From NCBI RefSeq assembly GCF_000185725.2, contig NZ_KI391954.1, forward strand, positions 186,001-250,000: a stretch of 64,000 nucleotides of DNA. The letters run 5' to 3'. A model generated the notes under the pieces. That model saw nothing but the letters and a program-made list of their open reading frames with translations. It did not search any database and had not been told where the DNA came from. The position numbers and the translations under genes are program-made. Source of the stretch: Segniliparus rugosus ATCC BAA-974. Its GTDB lineage: Bacteria; Actinomycetota; Actinomycetes; Mycobacteriales; Mycobacteriaceae. Positions 32,386-40,525 of the stretch are shown piece by piece (the first letter of the stretch is position 1; the number at the start of each line of letters is the position of its first letter).

Positions 32386-33657
32386 TTATCGCTGCGCGGG
32401 CGGCGGCCCGTCCAATCCGTCGGCCAGTTTCGGCCCTCGGGACAGTCCGGCGACCACATGCGCGACCGAAGCGAGCGTGGTGTGCCGATGCCACCCGGTG
32501 AACGAGCGGCCGGAGAAGTCCCGCACCCCGACCTGGTCGGTGATCTCCCAGAAGTCGGAAGCGGCCCGCTCGGTCAGCGAGATACGCTCGAGCTGGGTCA
32601 TCGCGCAGAAGCGCCGCATCGTGGTCAGCCAAAGATCCGTCGGGCGCCCGCGCTGGCCCACCTGGGTCAACGACATCAAGACCAGGGGGACGTGGCGCCG
32701 GGCGGCCGCGTCGAGCTCCGGCAGCCCGACCCTGGCCGAGGTCAGCAAATAGCCCTTGCCCCGGTACACGCAATGCTCCTCGCGGCGCGAAGCCTTCGCC
32801 GCTTGGGCGATTTGCACCGCTGAGGCGGTCTGCCGGGAGAAACCGGCCAAGGCCGGGTCGGTCACGACCAGCGGCAGATTCGCCTCGACCCTGGTCGTGA
32901 TGGAAGCGGCCACTCGCTTCCCGTCCTCTCCGACCGTGGTGAAGTTTTGGCTGGAGAGCAGCATTTTCGCCGCGTCGTTCGAACTCACGCCATGCACGTC
33001 GTAGACGACAGGCAGGGCAGAGGCGGAGACCACCGAGGTGAGCGCGGGGGCGAGCTCTTGGTATCCGGCGACCGCGCATTCCGCCACCGACTCCAGCGGG
33101 TGGTCGTCGGGCACGCCCGCCTTCAGACGCTGTTCGGCGCTCTGGACCCATTGCTTGCCCAGGTGCAGCCGCCAGCCCATCGGCGCGGCAAGCTGCTCCG
33201 AGCCGAGCCACGCCCCGACGGCCAGCTGGCCGTGCACCGAGCGTCCCTCGGTGGGGCAGAACCGGGTCGCGACTCCGACGGAGTGCTTCCCGGCCTTCGG
33301 GATGATCATGGGGCGCATCACCCATGCGACCGGAGCGAGCGTCCGGGCTGTGTAACGGACCAGATCCTCGCGCAACGGCTGCCAATCCCAAGTGGAGCTA
33401 TTGATGAAGTGGTGCAGATTCTGCTCGCCGGCGCCTTCGGCCGCCTGTTTCTCCATCCACGCGGCGATGTTCCTGGTGGACTTGCGGCCGGGGACGGAGA
33501 GCAGGCCCCGGATGTACTCGGCGCCTTTGCCCCGCTGGTCGCTGCGCGGCAGCGAGCTGAGCACCTCCGAGCAGATTTGGGCGATGACAGTCTCGGTGGA
33601 ATCGGTGAGCAGCGGCGCCGCCTGCTGTTCGAGGGTGAGGGCCAGAGGAAGAGACAC
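32386..33657 (-). CDS. IS701-like transposase-domain protein, probably catalytically dead (candidate regulator)
   Basis: 423 residues resembling IS701-family DDE transposases: YIRGLLSVPGRKSTRNIA near residue 48, KAGKHSVGV at 121-129, and a C-terminal SFTGWHRHTTLASVAHVV. The segment that normally carries the first catalytic aspartates just before the KxGKHSVG motif reads WVMRPMIIP, so the DDE triad is incomplete. No terminal inverted repeats or target duplication were seen. Start GTG 33657 lies 8 bases after a perfect AAGGAGG. The intact frame with a strong ribosome site suggests a domesticated protein. It is divergent from the esterase-chorismate operon, a position typical of a local regulator; that role is inference. 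Confidence 0.75.
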   Translation of the reverse strand: MSLPLALTLEQQAAPLLTDSTETVIAQICSEVLSSLPRSDQRGKGAEYIRGLLSVPGRKSTRNIAAWMEKQAAEGAGEQNLHHFINSSTWDWQPLREDLVRYTARTLAPVAWVMRPMIIPKAGKHSVGVATRFCPTEGRSVHGQLAVGAWLGSEQLAAPMGWRLHLGKQWVQSAEQRLKAGVPDDHPLESVAECAVAGYQELAPALTSVVSASALPVVYDVHGVSSNDAAKMLLSSQNFTTVGEDGKRVAASITTRVEANLPLVVTDPALAGFSRQTASAVQIAQAAKASRREEHCVYRGKGYLLTSARVGLPELDAAARRHVPLVLMSLTQVGQRGRPTDLWLTTMRRFCAMTQLERISLTERAASDFWEITDQVGVRDFSGRSFTGWHRHTTLASVAHVVAGLSRGPKLADGLDGPPPAQR

Positions 33658-33946
33658 GGCCTGAGCCTCCTTATTGACGAGATGGTTGCTGATGCGATCC
33701 GTCATCCAGGATGGTTCATGGCCCGCTCTCCGGGGTAGGTGTTGCCGCCACACAACTTCGTCTCGAAATGAGCGTCCCGCACCACCCGGCCCTGGCTGAC
33801 GGCGAGCTCCAATCGGCGAACCTGACGAACTTTCGGCTGACTGATGAATCCACATTTGGATCGTCTACGGCTCCCCGAAATCAGGACAGGATGGCTCCTG
33901 TTGGACAAAGCGTCCGTCAGTCCAGAGCCGAAAGGAGACGCCCCGA
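33658..33946. promoter_or_regulatory. Divergent control region between the IS701-like and esterase genes
   Basis: 289 bp without a gene. Two short inverted repeats stand out: CATCCAGGATG (33703-33713), 46 bases upstream of the IS701-like start, and ACAGGA-TGGC-TCCTGT (33886-33901), 45 bases upstream of the esterase start. They are candidate operators. No clear -10/-35 pair was identified for either direction. Confidence 0.35.
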
Positions 33947-35596
33947 ATGTTGAGCAGGCGGACCGTGTTGGCGAGTGGCCTCGTGCTGGGCTTCAGCGCG
34001 TTCTCCGCTCATTCCGCTTTCCGGGGCGCGCTTCGTTCCGCCTCGGGCGCGGCAGCCCCGATCGTCGGCATCTCGACGGGCTCGGTCCGAGGCCTCGCCG
34101 ATGGCTCGACGCTCTCCTTCCTCGGCGTCCCCTATGCCAGCGCGCCGGTCGGCGCGCTGCGGTTCCGCCCGCCCCGGCCCGCGAAGCCGTGGACCGGGGT
34201 CCGCGAAGCGACGGCGGTCGGCCCGCAATTCCTGCAAATCGCGCGCTCGGACAACGAGCAGGAAGACGCGCTGACGGCCAACGTGTGGACCCCGGCGCTG
34301 GGCGGCAAGGCCCCTGTCATCCTCTACATCCACGGCGGCGGCTGGATGGTCGGCAGCGGCGGCCTGCCGCTGTACCACGGCGAGAGGCTCGCCCAGCGCT
34401 CCGGTTGCGTCGTGGTCACGTTCAACTACCGCCTCGGGGCGTTCGGGTTCTCCGCGCACCCCCAGTTGGCAGACCCGGAGACCGGACACGACGGCAACTG
34501 GGGCCTTGCCGACCAGATAGCCGCGCTGCGCTGGGTCCGAACGAACATCGCGGCGTTCGGCGGCGACCCCGAGAACATCACGCTCGTCGGCACCTCCGCA
34601 GGAGGGGCCAGCACGTGGCAGCTCGCGGTCAACCCGAGTTCCGCCGCGCTCTTGCGCCGGGCCGTCTCGATCAGCCCAGGACATATCTGGAGCCCGTACG
34701 TCAGCCTGAACCGCGACGACGCAGCCCACGTCTTCGACTTGGCGGCTGCGGCGTTCGGCACGACCGTCCCGGGCCTTCGGGACGTGCCAGCAACCATGCT
34801 GCGGGACTGGTGGGGAGAGGCGTTCGGGCGCCCGCTCGGCGAGCGCGTCGTGGGAAGCGGGCGCCGCTACCGAGGCTCGATCGCGGGCGACGAGTATTTC
34901 GCCGTGCAAGACGGCGAGGCCCCGGCCCCGAAGATCCCGATGATGGTCGTCCACACCTCGACCGAGGGCTCGTTCTTCACCGACCCGGACTACATTCTCC
35001 CGATCCCGCCGCCTCGGAACGAGGCGGAGCTGGCGGACCGGTTCTACGACACGCTCCACGAGGCGCTGCCCTCGGTCTCCATGGCCGAAGCCCGCGACGG
35101 CGTGGCCGCGTACCGCTCGGCGGCACGGCAGGAGGGCAGGCCGGACGACCTCGTGTCCTTGTGGTCCGAAATCGTCGGCGACGCCACGATCCGGCACCAA
35201 ACCCTGCGGATCGCGCAACGGACGGCTGCGGAGCGGGCCGCTCCGATGTGGGTCATGGAGTACGCGCACCCCGTGCAAGCCCCATGGCGCGGCGTGCCGC
35301 ACGAGGCCACCTCGCCGTTCCTCTTCGGCACCTACCAGAACTCGGAGCTTGCCCGGAAATTCGGCTCCGGCGAGCAAGAGCGCCACGTCTCAGAGACGTT
35401 GATGGACCTGGTCGGCTCATTCGCGAAGAACTCGGAGCCGACCGCTCCGGGCGTTCCGCGCTGGCCGGCCTTCACCGAGGAAGACCAGACGGCCCTCGTG
35501 CTCGCGGGCCCGGAGCGCACCGAGATCCGCCCGCCGGCGAAAACCAGCCAGCTCGCCTTCCTCGACCACCTCGGATGGGGCAACTCCGCCGGATGA
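33947..35596 (+). CDS. Tat-exported type-B carboxylesterase
   Basis: Alpha/beta-hydrolase of the carboxylesterase type B family, 549 residues. The N-terminus (MLSRRTVLASGLVLGFSAFS) is a twin-arginine signal peptide, so it is exported folded. The oxyanion loop is HGGG (129-132). The nucleophile elbow is GTSAGG with Ser217, where the family norm is GESAGG. A catalytic His candidate is in GVPHEATSPFLFG. The ATG follows AAAGGAG. It is 67 bases ahead of the DAHP synthase gene on the same strand, probably in the same transcript, so it may act on the cluster product. Confidence 0.88.
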   Translation: MLSRRTVLASGLVLGFSAFSAHSAFRGALRSASGAAAPIVGISTGSVRGLADGSTLSFLGVPYASAPVGALRFRPPRPAKPWTGVREATAVGPQFLQIARSDNEQEDALTANVWTPALGGKAPVILYIHGGGWMVGSGGLPLYHGERLAQRSGCVVVTFNYRLGAFGFSAHPQLADPETGHDGNWGLADQIAALRWVRTNIAAFGGDPENITLVGTSAGGASTWQLAVNPSSAALLRRAVSISPGHIWSPYVSLNRDDAAHVFDLAAAAFGTTVPGLRDVPATMLRDWWGEAFGRPLGERVVGSGRRYRGSIAGDEYFAVQDGEAPAPKIPMMVVHTSTEGSFFTDPDYILPIPPPRNEAELADRFYDTLHEALPSVSMAEARDGVAAYRSAARQEGRPDDLVSLWSEIVGDATIRHQTLRIAQRTAAERAAPMWVMEYAHPVQAPWRGVPHEATSPFLFGTYQNSELARKFGSGEQERHVSETLMDLVGSFAKNSEPTAPGVPRWPAFTEEDQTALVLAGPERTEIRPPAKTSQLAFLDHLGWGNSAG

Positions 35597-35663
35597 ACTC
35601 AATACGCACAACCGAAAAACGATCTGAACGATCGCCGCAGGCGCTTCGAAAGGAACTAGAGCC

Positions 35664-36836
35664 ATGCCACTTGCAACCACAGAACTGAGCACGAAACCTG
35701 CTTTGCAGCAACCCGCTTGGGAGGACGAGGACCACATCGCGGAAGTGCGGGAAGAGCTTTCCGGCTTCCCGGCGCTGGTCGGCGCGGACGAGGTCCGCAC
35801 CCTGCGCGAGCTGCTCGTCACCGTGGCGCAGGGGCGGGCCAACATCGTCCAAGCCGGCGACTGCGCGGAAGACCTCGCCGAGTCCACCGCCGCGCACGTC
35901 GCCCGCAAAGTCGGCATGCTGAGCATGCTCGCGGGCTCGATGCGGATGGCGAACCACAAGCCCGTGCTGCGCGTCGGCCGGATCGCGGGCCAGTACTCCA
36001 AGCCCCGGTCCAACCACACCGAGATCGTCGGCGGGGTCGAGCTGCCGGTGTTCCGGGGCCAAATGGTCAACGGCCACGCCCCGAACGCCTCGGACCGCAG
36101 GCCCGACCCCACGCGCCTGCTCTCCGGCTATTGGGCCGCGAACCGCGTGCTGCACCACCTCGGGTGGCGGCGGCCTTCCTCTATCGCGATCATCGAGCCG
36201 CCGGTGTGGACGAGCCACGAGGCGCTCCTCTTGGACTACGAGCTGCCGGCGCTGCGCCGGGACGCGGAGGGCAATCTGGTGCTCACCTCCACGCACTGGC
36301 CGTGGGTGGGCGACCGCACGAGGGACATCGACGGCCCGCACATCTCCCTGCTCGCCCGGATCTCCAATCCGGTGGCCTTGAAGGTCGGTCCGTCGATGAC
36401 TGTCGAGGAACTCCTCGAACTCGCCGAACTCCTCGACCCCGACCGGGTGCACGGCAGGCTGACCCTCATCTCTCGGATGGGCGCGACCAGGGTCGTGGAC
36501 CGGCTCGGCCCGCTCGTCCAGGCGGTCGCCGAAGCGGGGCATCCGGTGATCTGGCTCTGCGACCCGATGCACGGCAACACCGCAGCCGCTCCGAACGGTT
36601 TGAAAACCCGCTACCTGACGAACATCCTCGCCGAGGTCCGCGCGTTCCGCGCCATTGTGGCCGAGCACGGCGGCGTCGCGGGTGGCCTGCATCTGGAGGC
36701 CACCCCGGAGGACGTGCTGGAGAGCGTCGCCGACGCGGAAGCCGCCGCCGACCCGGCGTTCGGCGAGAAGTACCTCACGCTCTGCGACCCCCGGCTGAAC
36801 CTCGCCCAGGCGCTCGAGGTGGTGCGGGCGTGGTGA
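35664..36836 (+). CDS. phzC: Class II DAHP synthase, short PhzC-type
   Basis: Condenses phosphoenolpyruvate and erythrose 4-phosphate to DAHP, the entry to the shikimate pathway. At 390 residues it is much shorter than housekeeping actinobacterial AroG (about 460) and resembles PhzC enzymes, which lack the N-terminal and inserted allosteric elements and resist feedback inhibition. QAGDCAEDLAEST, KPRSNHTE, WPWVGDRTR, RMGATRV and CDPMHGNT are the class II active-site motifs. It is the first of four tightly spaced genes that pull carbon into chorismate-derived metabolite synthesis. Confidence 0.9.
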   Translation: MPLATTELSTKPALQQPAWEDEDHIAEVREELSGFPALVGADEVRTLRELLVTVAQGRANIVQAGDCAEDLAESTAAHVARKVGMLSMLAGSMRMANHKPVLRVGRIAGQYSKPRSNHTEIVGGVELPVFRGQMVNGHAPNASDRRPDPTRLLSGYWAANRVLHHLGWRRPSSIAIIEPPVWTSHEALLLDYELPALRRDAEGNLVLTSTHWPWVGDRTRDIDGPHISLLARISNPVALKVGPSMTVEELLELAELLDPDRVHGRLTLISRMGATRVVDRLGPLVQAVAEAGHPVIWLCDPMHGNTAAAPNGLKTRYLTNILAEVRAFRAIVAEHGGVAGGLHLEATPEDVLESVADAEAAADPAFGEKYLTLCDPRLNLAQALEVVRAW

Positions 36837-36885
36837 GCAACATGGCCGGAAACCAGTCCGAGACGAACATGAGAGGGAGCGGAGA

Positions 36886-37650
36886 ATGAGCCACCAAGAA
36901 GTCGCCATCGTCACCGGAGCGGCGGGCGGCATGGGAGCCGCGATCGCCGGACGGCTCGCCGAGGACGGCCTCGCGGTCGTCGCATCGGACGCGAACGCCG
37001 ATGGCCTGGCGGAAGTCGTCGAGAAACTCCGCGCGGACGGGCACGCGGTCCACGCGAAGCCGTTGGACTTGCGCTCCTGCGCGGCGGTGGAGCAGCTCGT
37101 CGACGAGGCCGAGCAGATCGGCCCGATCCAGTCGCTGGTGAACGCGGCGGGAGTGCTGCGCATGGGCCCGACAGTCGAGTTCTCCGACGAGGACTGGGCG
37201 GCGACCTTCGACGTGAACGTGACTGGGACTTTCCGGATCTCCCGCGCGGTGGCGCGGCGGATGATCCCGCGCGGTCGCGGGGGGATCGTCTCGGTCGCCT
37301 CCAACGCCGCGCACGTGGCCCGCAAGAACATGGCGGCGTACGGCGCGTCGAAGGCCGCCATGGAGTCGTTCACGAAGTCCCTCGGCCTCGAGCTCGCCGA
37401 GCACGGGATCCGGTGCAATGTGATCGCGCCCGGCTCGACCGAGTCGCCGATGCTGCGGGCGATGCTCGGGCCGTCGAACGACGCGGTGATCGGGGGCAAC
37501 CTCGCCGACCACAAGATCGGCATACCGCTGCGCAAAGTCGCCCAGCCCGCCGATATCGCGAACGCCGCCGCGTTCCTGCTCTCCGACCTCGCCGCGCACA
37601 TCACCATGCACACCTTGGTGGTCGACGGCGGGGCGACGTTGGGCGTGTGA
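36886..37650 (+). CDS. EntA-like SDR dehydrogenase, probable 2,3-dihydro-3-hydroxyanthranilate dehydrogenase
   Basis: Short-chain dehydrogenase of 254 residues: cofactor loop TGAAGGMG (10-17), NAAG, catalytic S139, Y152 and K156 (YGASK). The C-terminal GIPLRKVAQPADIANAAAFLLSD and HITMHTLVVDGGATLGV closely follow EntA/DhbA (2,3-dihydro-2,3-dihydroxybenzoate dehydrogenase). Between a PhzC and a PhzD gene the likely substrate is the PhzD product, 2,3-dihydro-3-hydroxyanthranilate (DHHA), oxidised to aromatic 3-hydroxyanthranilate. The ATG follows GGAGCGGAGA. Substrate assignment is inference from context. Confidence 0.85.
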   Translation: MSHQEVAIVTGAAGGMGAAIAGRLAEDGLAVVASDANADGLAEVVEKLRADGHAVHAKPLDLRSCAAVEQLVDEAEQIGPIQSLVNAAGVLRMGPTVEFSDEDWAATFDVNVTGTFRISRAVARRMIPRGRGGIVSVASNAAHVARKNMAAYGASKAAMESFTKSLGLELAEHGIRCNVIAPGSTESPMLRAMLGPSNDAVIGGNLADHKIGIPLRKVAQPADIANAAAFLLSDLAAHITMHTLVVDGGATLGV

Positions 37651-37697
37651 GACCCGCGCGAACGTCGTAAGAACAACGAAGGAAGGAAGGCCGCTCT

Positions 37698-38351
37698 ATG
37701 TCCGCAGCATTGGCAGACGCGCCGCAGAAGCCAGGAATCCCGGCGATCGAGCCGTACGCCTTGCCGAAGGCGCACGAATTGCCGCAGAACACCGCGCGAT
37801 GGGAAGTGGACCCCGCTCGCGCGGTGCTGCTCGTCCACGACATGCAGCGATACTTCCTCGCGCCGTTCCCCGAGCCGGTGCGCTCGGAGCTCGTCGCCAA
37901 CGCCGCAGCGCTGCGTGAACGCTTCGCGGCCAGCGGCGCGCAGGTCGCGTACACCGCGCAGCCCGGCTCGATGAGCCCCGAGGAGCGCGGCCTGCTCAAA
38001 GACTTCTGGGGCCCCGGCATGAGGGTGGACCCTGAGCACCGCCTCGTCGTCGACGAGCTGGCTCCGAGGCCGGGGGACTGGGTCCACACGAAATGGCGCT
38101 ATAGCGCCTTCCACCGCAACGATTTGCTGGGCCGGATGCGCTCGGCCGGCCGGGACCAGCTCGTGGTCTGCGGCGTGTACGCGCACGTCGGCGTGCTTAT
38201 GACCTGCGTCGAGGCGTTCACCAACGACATCGAGGCTTTTCTCGTCGCGGACGCGACAGCGGACTTCGACCGCGAATCGCACGACCTGGCCATCTCGTAC
38301 GCGGCCAAACGCTGCGCGGTCGTCGTCCCTTCCGAGAGACTGCTCTACTAG
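37698..38351 (+). CDS. phzD: Isochorismatase-family hydrolase PhzD
   Basis: Hydrolyses 2-amino-2-deoxyisochorismate (ADIC) to DHHA and pyruvate. 217 residues without the aryl-carrier domain of EntB/DhbB. Catalytic D48 ([10 protein letters not shown]) and K132 (HTKWRYSAF) are present. GVYAHVGVL matches PhzD, whereas EntB-type enzymes carry a Cys there. Near-identical blocks such as AYTAQPGSM and [12 protein letters not shown] match my memory of PhzD from phenazine producers. It lies 47 bases after the SDR gene and 13 before phzE. Confidence 0.93.
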   Translation: MSAALADAPQKPGIPAIEPYALPKAHELPQNTARWEVDPARAVLLVHDMQRYFLAPFPEPVRSELVANAAALRERFAASGAQVAYTAQPGSMSPEERGLLKDFWGPGMRVDPEHRLVVDELAPRPGDWVHTKWRYSAFHRNDLLGRMRSAGRDQLVVCGVYAHVGVLMTCVEAFTNDIEAFLVADATADFDRESHDLAISYAAKRCAVVVPSERLLY

Positions 38352-38364
38352 AAAGGACGGCTCC

Positions 38365-40317
38365 ATGAGCGAACGCCTGCTCGACCTCGTCTTCAGCGAA
38401 AATCCGCCCCCGTTCGCGGTGCTCTCCCGCCCCGAAACCCTCGGGCACGACAGGCTCGACGTCCTCGTCGGCGAGATGACCGCCGTTCCCACGCTCGCCG
38501 ATTTGCCAATCCCGGAGCCGGGCCGAGGCGTGCCGGGCCAGCACGACTTGCTGGCGCTGATCCCGTACCGGCAGATCGCCGAGCGCGGTTTCCAGGCTCC
38601 TGAGGACGGGGCCGCGTTGCAGGCCATGCGGGTCGCCGCTCAGGCCGTCGTGCCCTCCGAGGAGTTCGTCCGTCGCGTGCCGCCGGTCAAGCTTGGGCTC
38701 GAGAACGGAGCTTTCGACCTGGACGACGAGCAGTACGCGGCGGGCGTGCGGCGGATCATCGAGGAGGAGATCGGTCGGGGAGCGGGCGCGAACTTCGTCT
38801 TCAAGCGCACCTTCATCGGCCAGCTGCAGCAGTACTCGACCGCCACCGCGCTCGCGATCTACCGCAGGCTCCTCGCGATGGAGCGCGGGGCGTACTGGAC
38901 CTTCCTCGTGCACACCCGCGAGGCGACGTTCATCGGAGCGACCCCGGAGCGGCATATCAGCGTGAACAACTCGGTCGCGGTGATGAACCCGATCAGCGGC
39001 ACCTACCGCTATCCGGCGGAAGGCCCGACCTTGGAAGGCGTGCTGAGCTTCCTCGACGACGCGAAGGAGACCGACGAGCTCTACATGGTGGTGGACGAGG
39101 AGCTGAAGATGATGGCGCGAATCTGCCCCGAAGGCGGCCGCGCGCAAGGCCCGTTCCTCAAAGAGATGGCGCGGCTCGCCCACACCGAGTACCTGATCAC
39201 CGGGACGACCGACCAGGACCCGAGGGCCGTCCTGCGCGAGACGATGTTCGCGCCGACGGTGACCGGAAGCCCGCTCGAATCGGCCTGCCGGGTCATCGCC
39301 CGCCACGAGCCGCTCGGCAGGCGCTACTACAGCGGCGTCGTCGCGCTTTTCGGGACCGATCAGCTCGGCGGGCGGGCGTTGGACTCGTCCATCCTGATCC
39401 GGACCGCGGAGATCGACAGGACGGGCAGGTTGGAGTTCGCAACGGGGGCGACCATCGTGCGCCACTCGAACCCGCTCGGCGAGGTCGCCGAGACTCGGGG
39501 CAAAGCGGCGGGGTTCCTCGCCGCCATCACCGGCGACGTCCGCCCGAGCTTGGGCGCGCACCCGGAGGTCCTTGCCGCGCTCGCGAAGCGCAATACGGAC
39601 ATCGGGGATTTTTGGCTCGGCCAGGTCGCGGCGAGCGAGCTGTGCGCGGCGGCCGCCGGGCATCGCCGCTGCGGGCTTTTCTCCGGGCTCTCGGCGATCA
39701 TGGTGGACGCCGAGGACAGTTTCACTTCGATGATCGCCCTGCAGCTGCGCTCGCTCGGCCTCGCCGTCGACCTCGTGCGCTTCGACGACGCGGACGGCTT
39801 CGGCGCGCTGCTTTCCTCCGGCGGCTACGACTTGGTCGTCATGGGGCCTGGGCCCGGCGATCCGACCTCGCAGACCGATCCGAAGATCCGCACGATGCGC
39901 TCGCTCATCGCCGAGGCGCGAGCGTCCGAGCTGCCGTTGCTCGCGGTGTGCCTCTCCCACCAGATCCTGTGCGACCACCTTGGCTTGCCGCTGGTGCGCA
40001 GGCCGTCCCCGAACCAGGGCAAGCAGTTGGAGATCGATCTGTTCGGCAGGCGGCGCACGGTCGGGTTCTACAACGCCTACGCCGCCCAGCGCCCGCCGCT
40101 CCTTTCCGAGCAGGCTCCCGAGCTGGAGCTGGCGGTGGACGAGGAGACCGGCCAGGTGCACGCGCTGCGCGGCCGGGGGCTCGCCTCGGTGCAGTTCCAT
40201 CCCGAATCCGTGCTCACCAGAGACGGCGTTGGGATTTTCGCCGACCTTTTGCACTGGTTGTTCCCCGAGGGCGGGACGGCTGTCGAGCTGTCCGCGCTCC
40301 GAGGGGCCGAGGGCTAG
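38365..40317 (+). CDS. phzE: 2-amino-2-deoxyisochorismate synthase PhzE
   Basis: Converts chorismate and glutamine to ADIC without pyruvate loss. 650 residues in the fused PhzE layout: an N-terminal chorismate-binding (anthranilate synthase I-like) domain up to about residue 400, with FIGATPERHISV and SGTYRYPAEG, and a C-terminal class I glutamine amidotransferase domain with nucleophile C529 (AVCLSHQ) and H612/E614 (FHPES). The gene order with phzC and phzD supports PhzE rather than anthranilate synthase. The transcript ends at the 20-bp hairpin 117 bases downstream. No phzF, phzB, phzA or phzG follows. Confidence 0.93.
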   Translation: MSERLLDLVFSENPPPFAVLSRPETLGHDRLDVLVGEMTAVPTLADLPIPEPGRGVPGQHDLLALIPYRQIAERGFQAPEDGAALQAMRVAAQAVVPSEEFVRRVPPVKLGLENGAFDLDDEQYAAGVRRIIEEEIGRGAGANFVFKRTFIGQLQQYSTATALAIYRRLLAMERGAYWTFLVHTREATFIGATPERHISVNNSVAVMNPISGTYRYPAEGPTLEGVLSFLDDAKETDELYMVVDEELKMMARICPEGGRAQGPFLKEMARLAHTEYLITGTTDQDPRAVLRETMFAPTVTGSPLESACRVIARHEPLGRRYYSGVVALFGTDQLGGRALDSSILIRTAEIDRTGRLEFATGATIVRHSNPLGEVAETRGKAAGFLAAITGDVRPSLGAHPEVLAALAKRNTDIGDFWLGQVAASELCAAAAGHRRCGLFSGLSAIMVDAEDSFTSMIALQLRSLGLAVDLVRFDDADGFGALLSSGGYDLVVMGPGPGDPTSQTDPKIRTMRSLIAEARASELPLLAVCLSHQILCDHLGLPLVRRPSPNQGKQLEIDLFGRRRTVGFYNAYAAQRPPLLSEQAPELELAVDEETGQVHALRGRGLASVQFHPESVLTRDGVGIFADLLHWLFPEGGTAVELSALRGAEG

Positions 40318-40433
40318 CCCGAGGGCTCGGGTGAGCACGGCGCTCGGGACGGCGGAGGACGAGCAACTGGCCAAGAGCGGGTGGCGGCAGGAGCGCTTCA
40401 CGCGCCCGCTGCTCCTGCTGCTCGCCGCCCAAC

Positions 40434-40488
40434 GCGACGCCGCTGGTGCGGCCGATGCGCGGGGCTCCGGCCGCACCAGCGGCGTCGC
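40434..40488 (+). terminator. Strong hairpin after phzE
   Basis: A 20-bp perfect stem (40434-40453 with 40469-40488, outer bases GCGACGCCGC) and a 15-base loop. It lies between phzE and dxr and probably ends the esterase-phz transcript. There is no T-run, as with the other long hairpins here. Confidence 0.7.
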
Positions 40489-40525
40489 CCGACACGGCAG
40501 TTCCAAGGGCCTCTAGGCTTTGTCC

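Noticed and set aside
32387-32501. Downstream extension of the amidase frame region as a 395-residue protein
   Set aside because: It is a different frame running through amiE; the 342-residue AmiE with an intact catalytic triad is the real gene.
32386-33657. Active insertion sequence
   Set aside because: No terminal inverted repeats or target duplication seen, and the first catalytic Asp position is lost.
35664-40317. Complete phenazine operon
   Set aside because: PhzF, PhzA/B and PhzG are absent and an EntA-like dehydrogenase is present, so the product is more likely 3-hydroxyanthranilate.
38365-40317. Fused anthranilate synthase TrpEG
   Set aside because: The neighbours phzC and phzD and the domain order favour PhzE (ADIC synthase); no trp genes are nearby.
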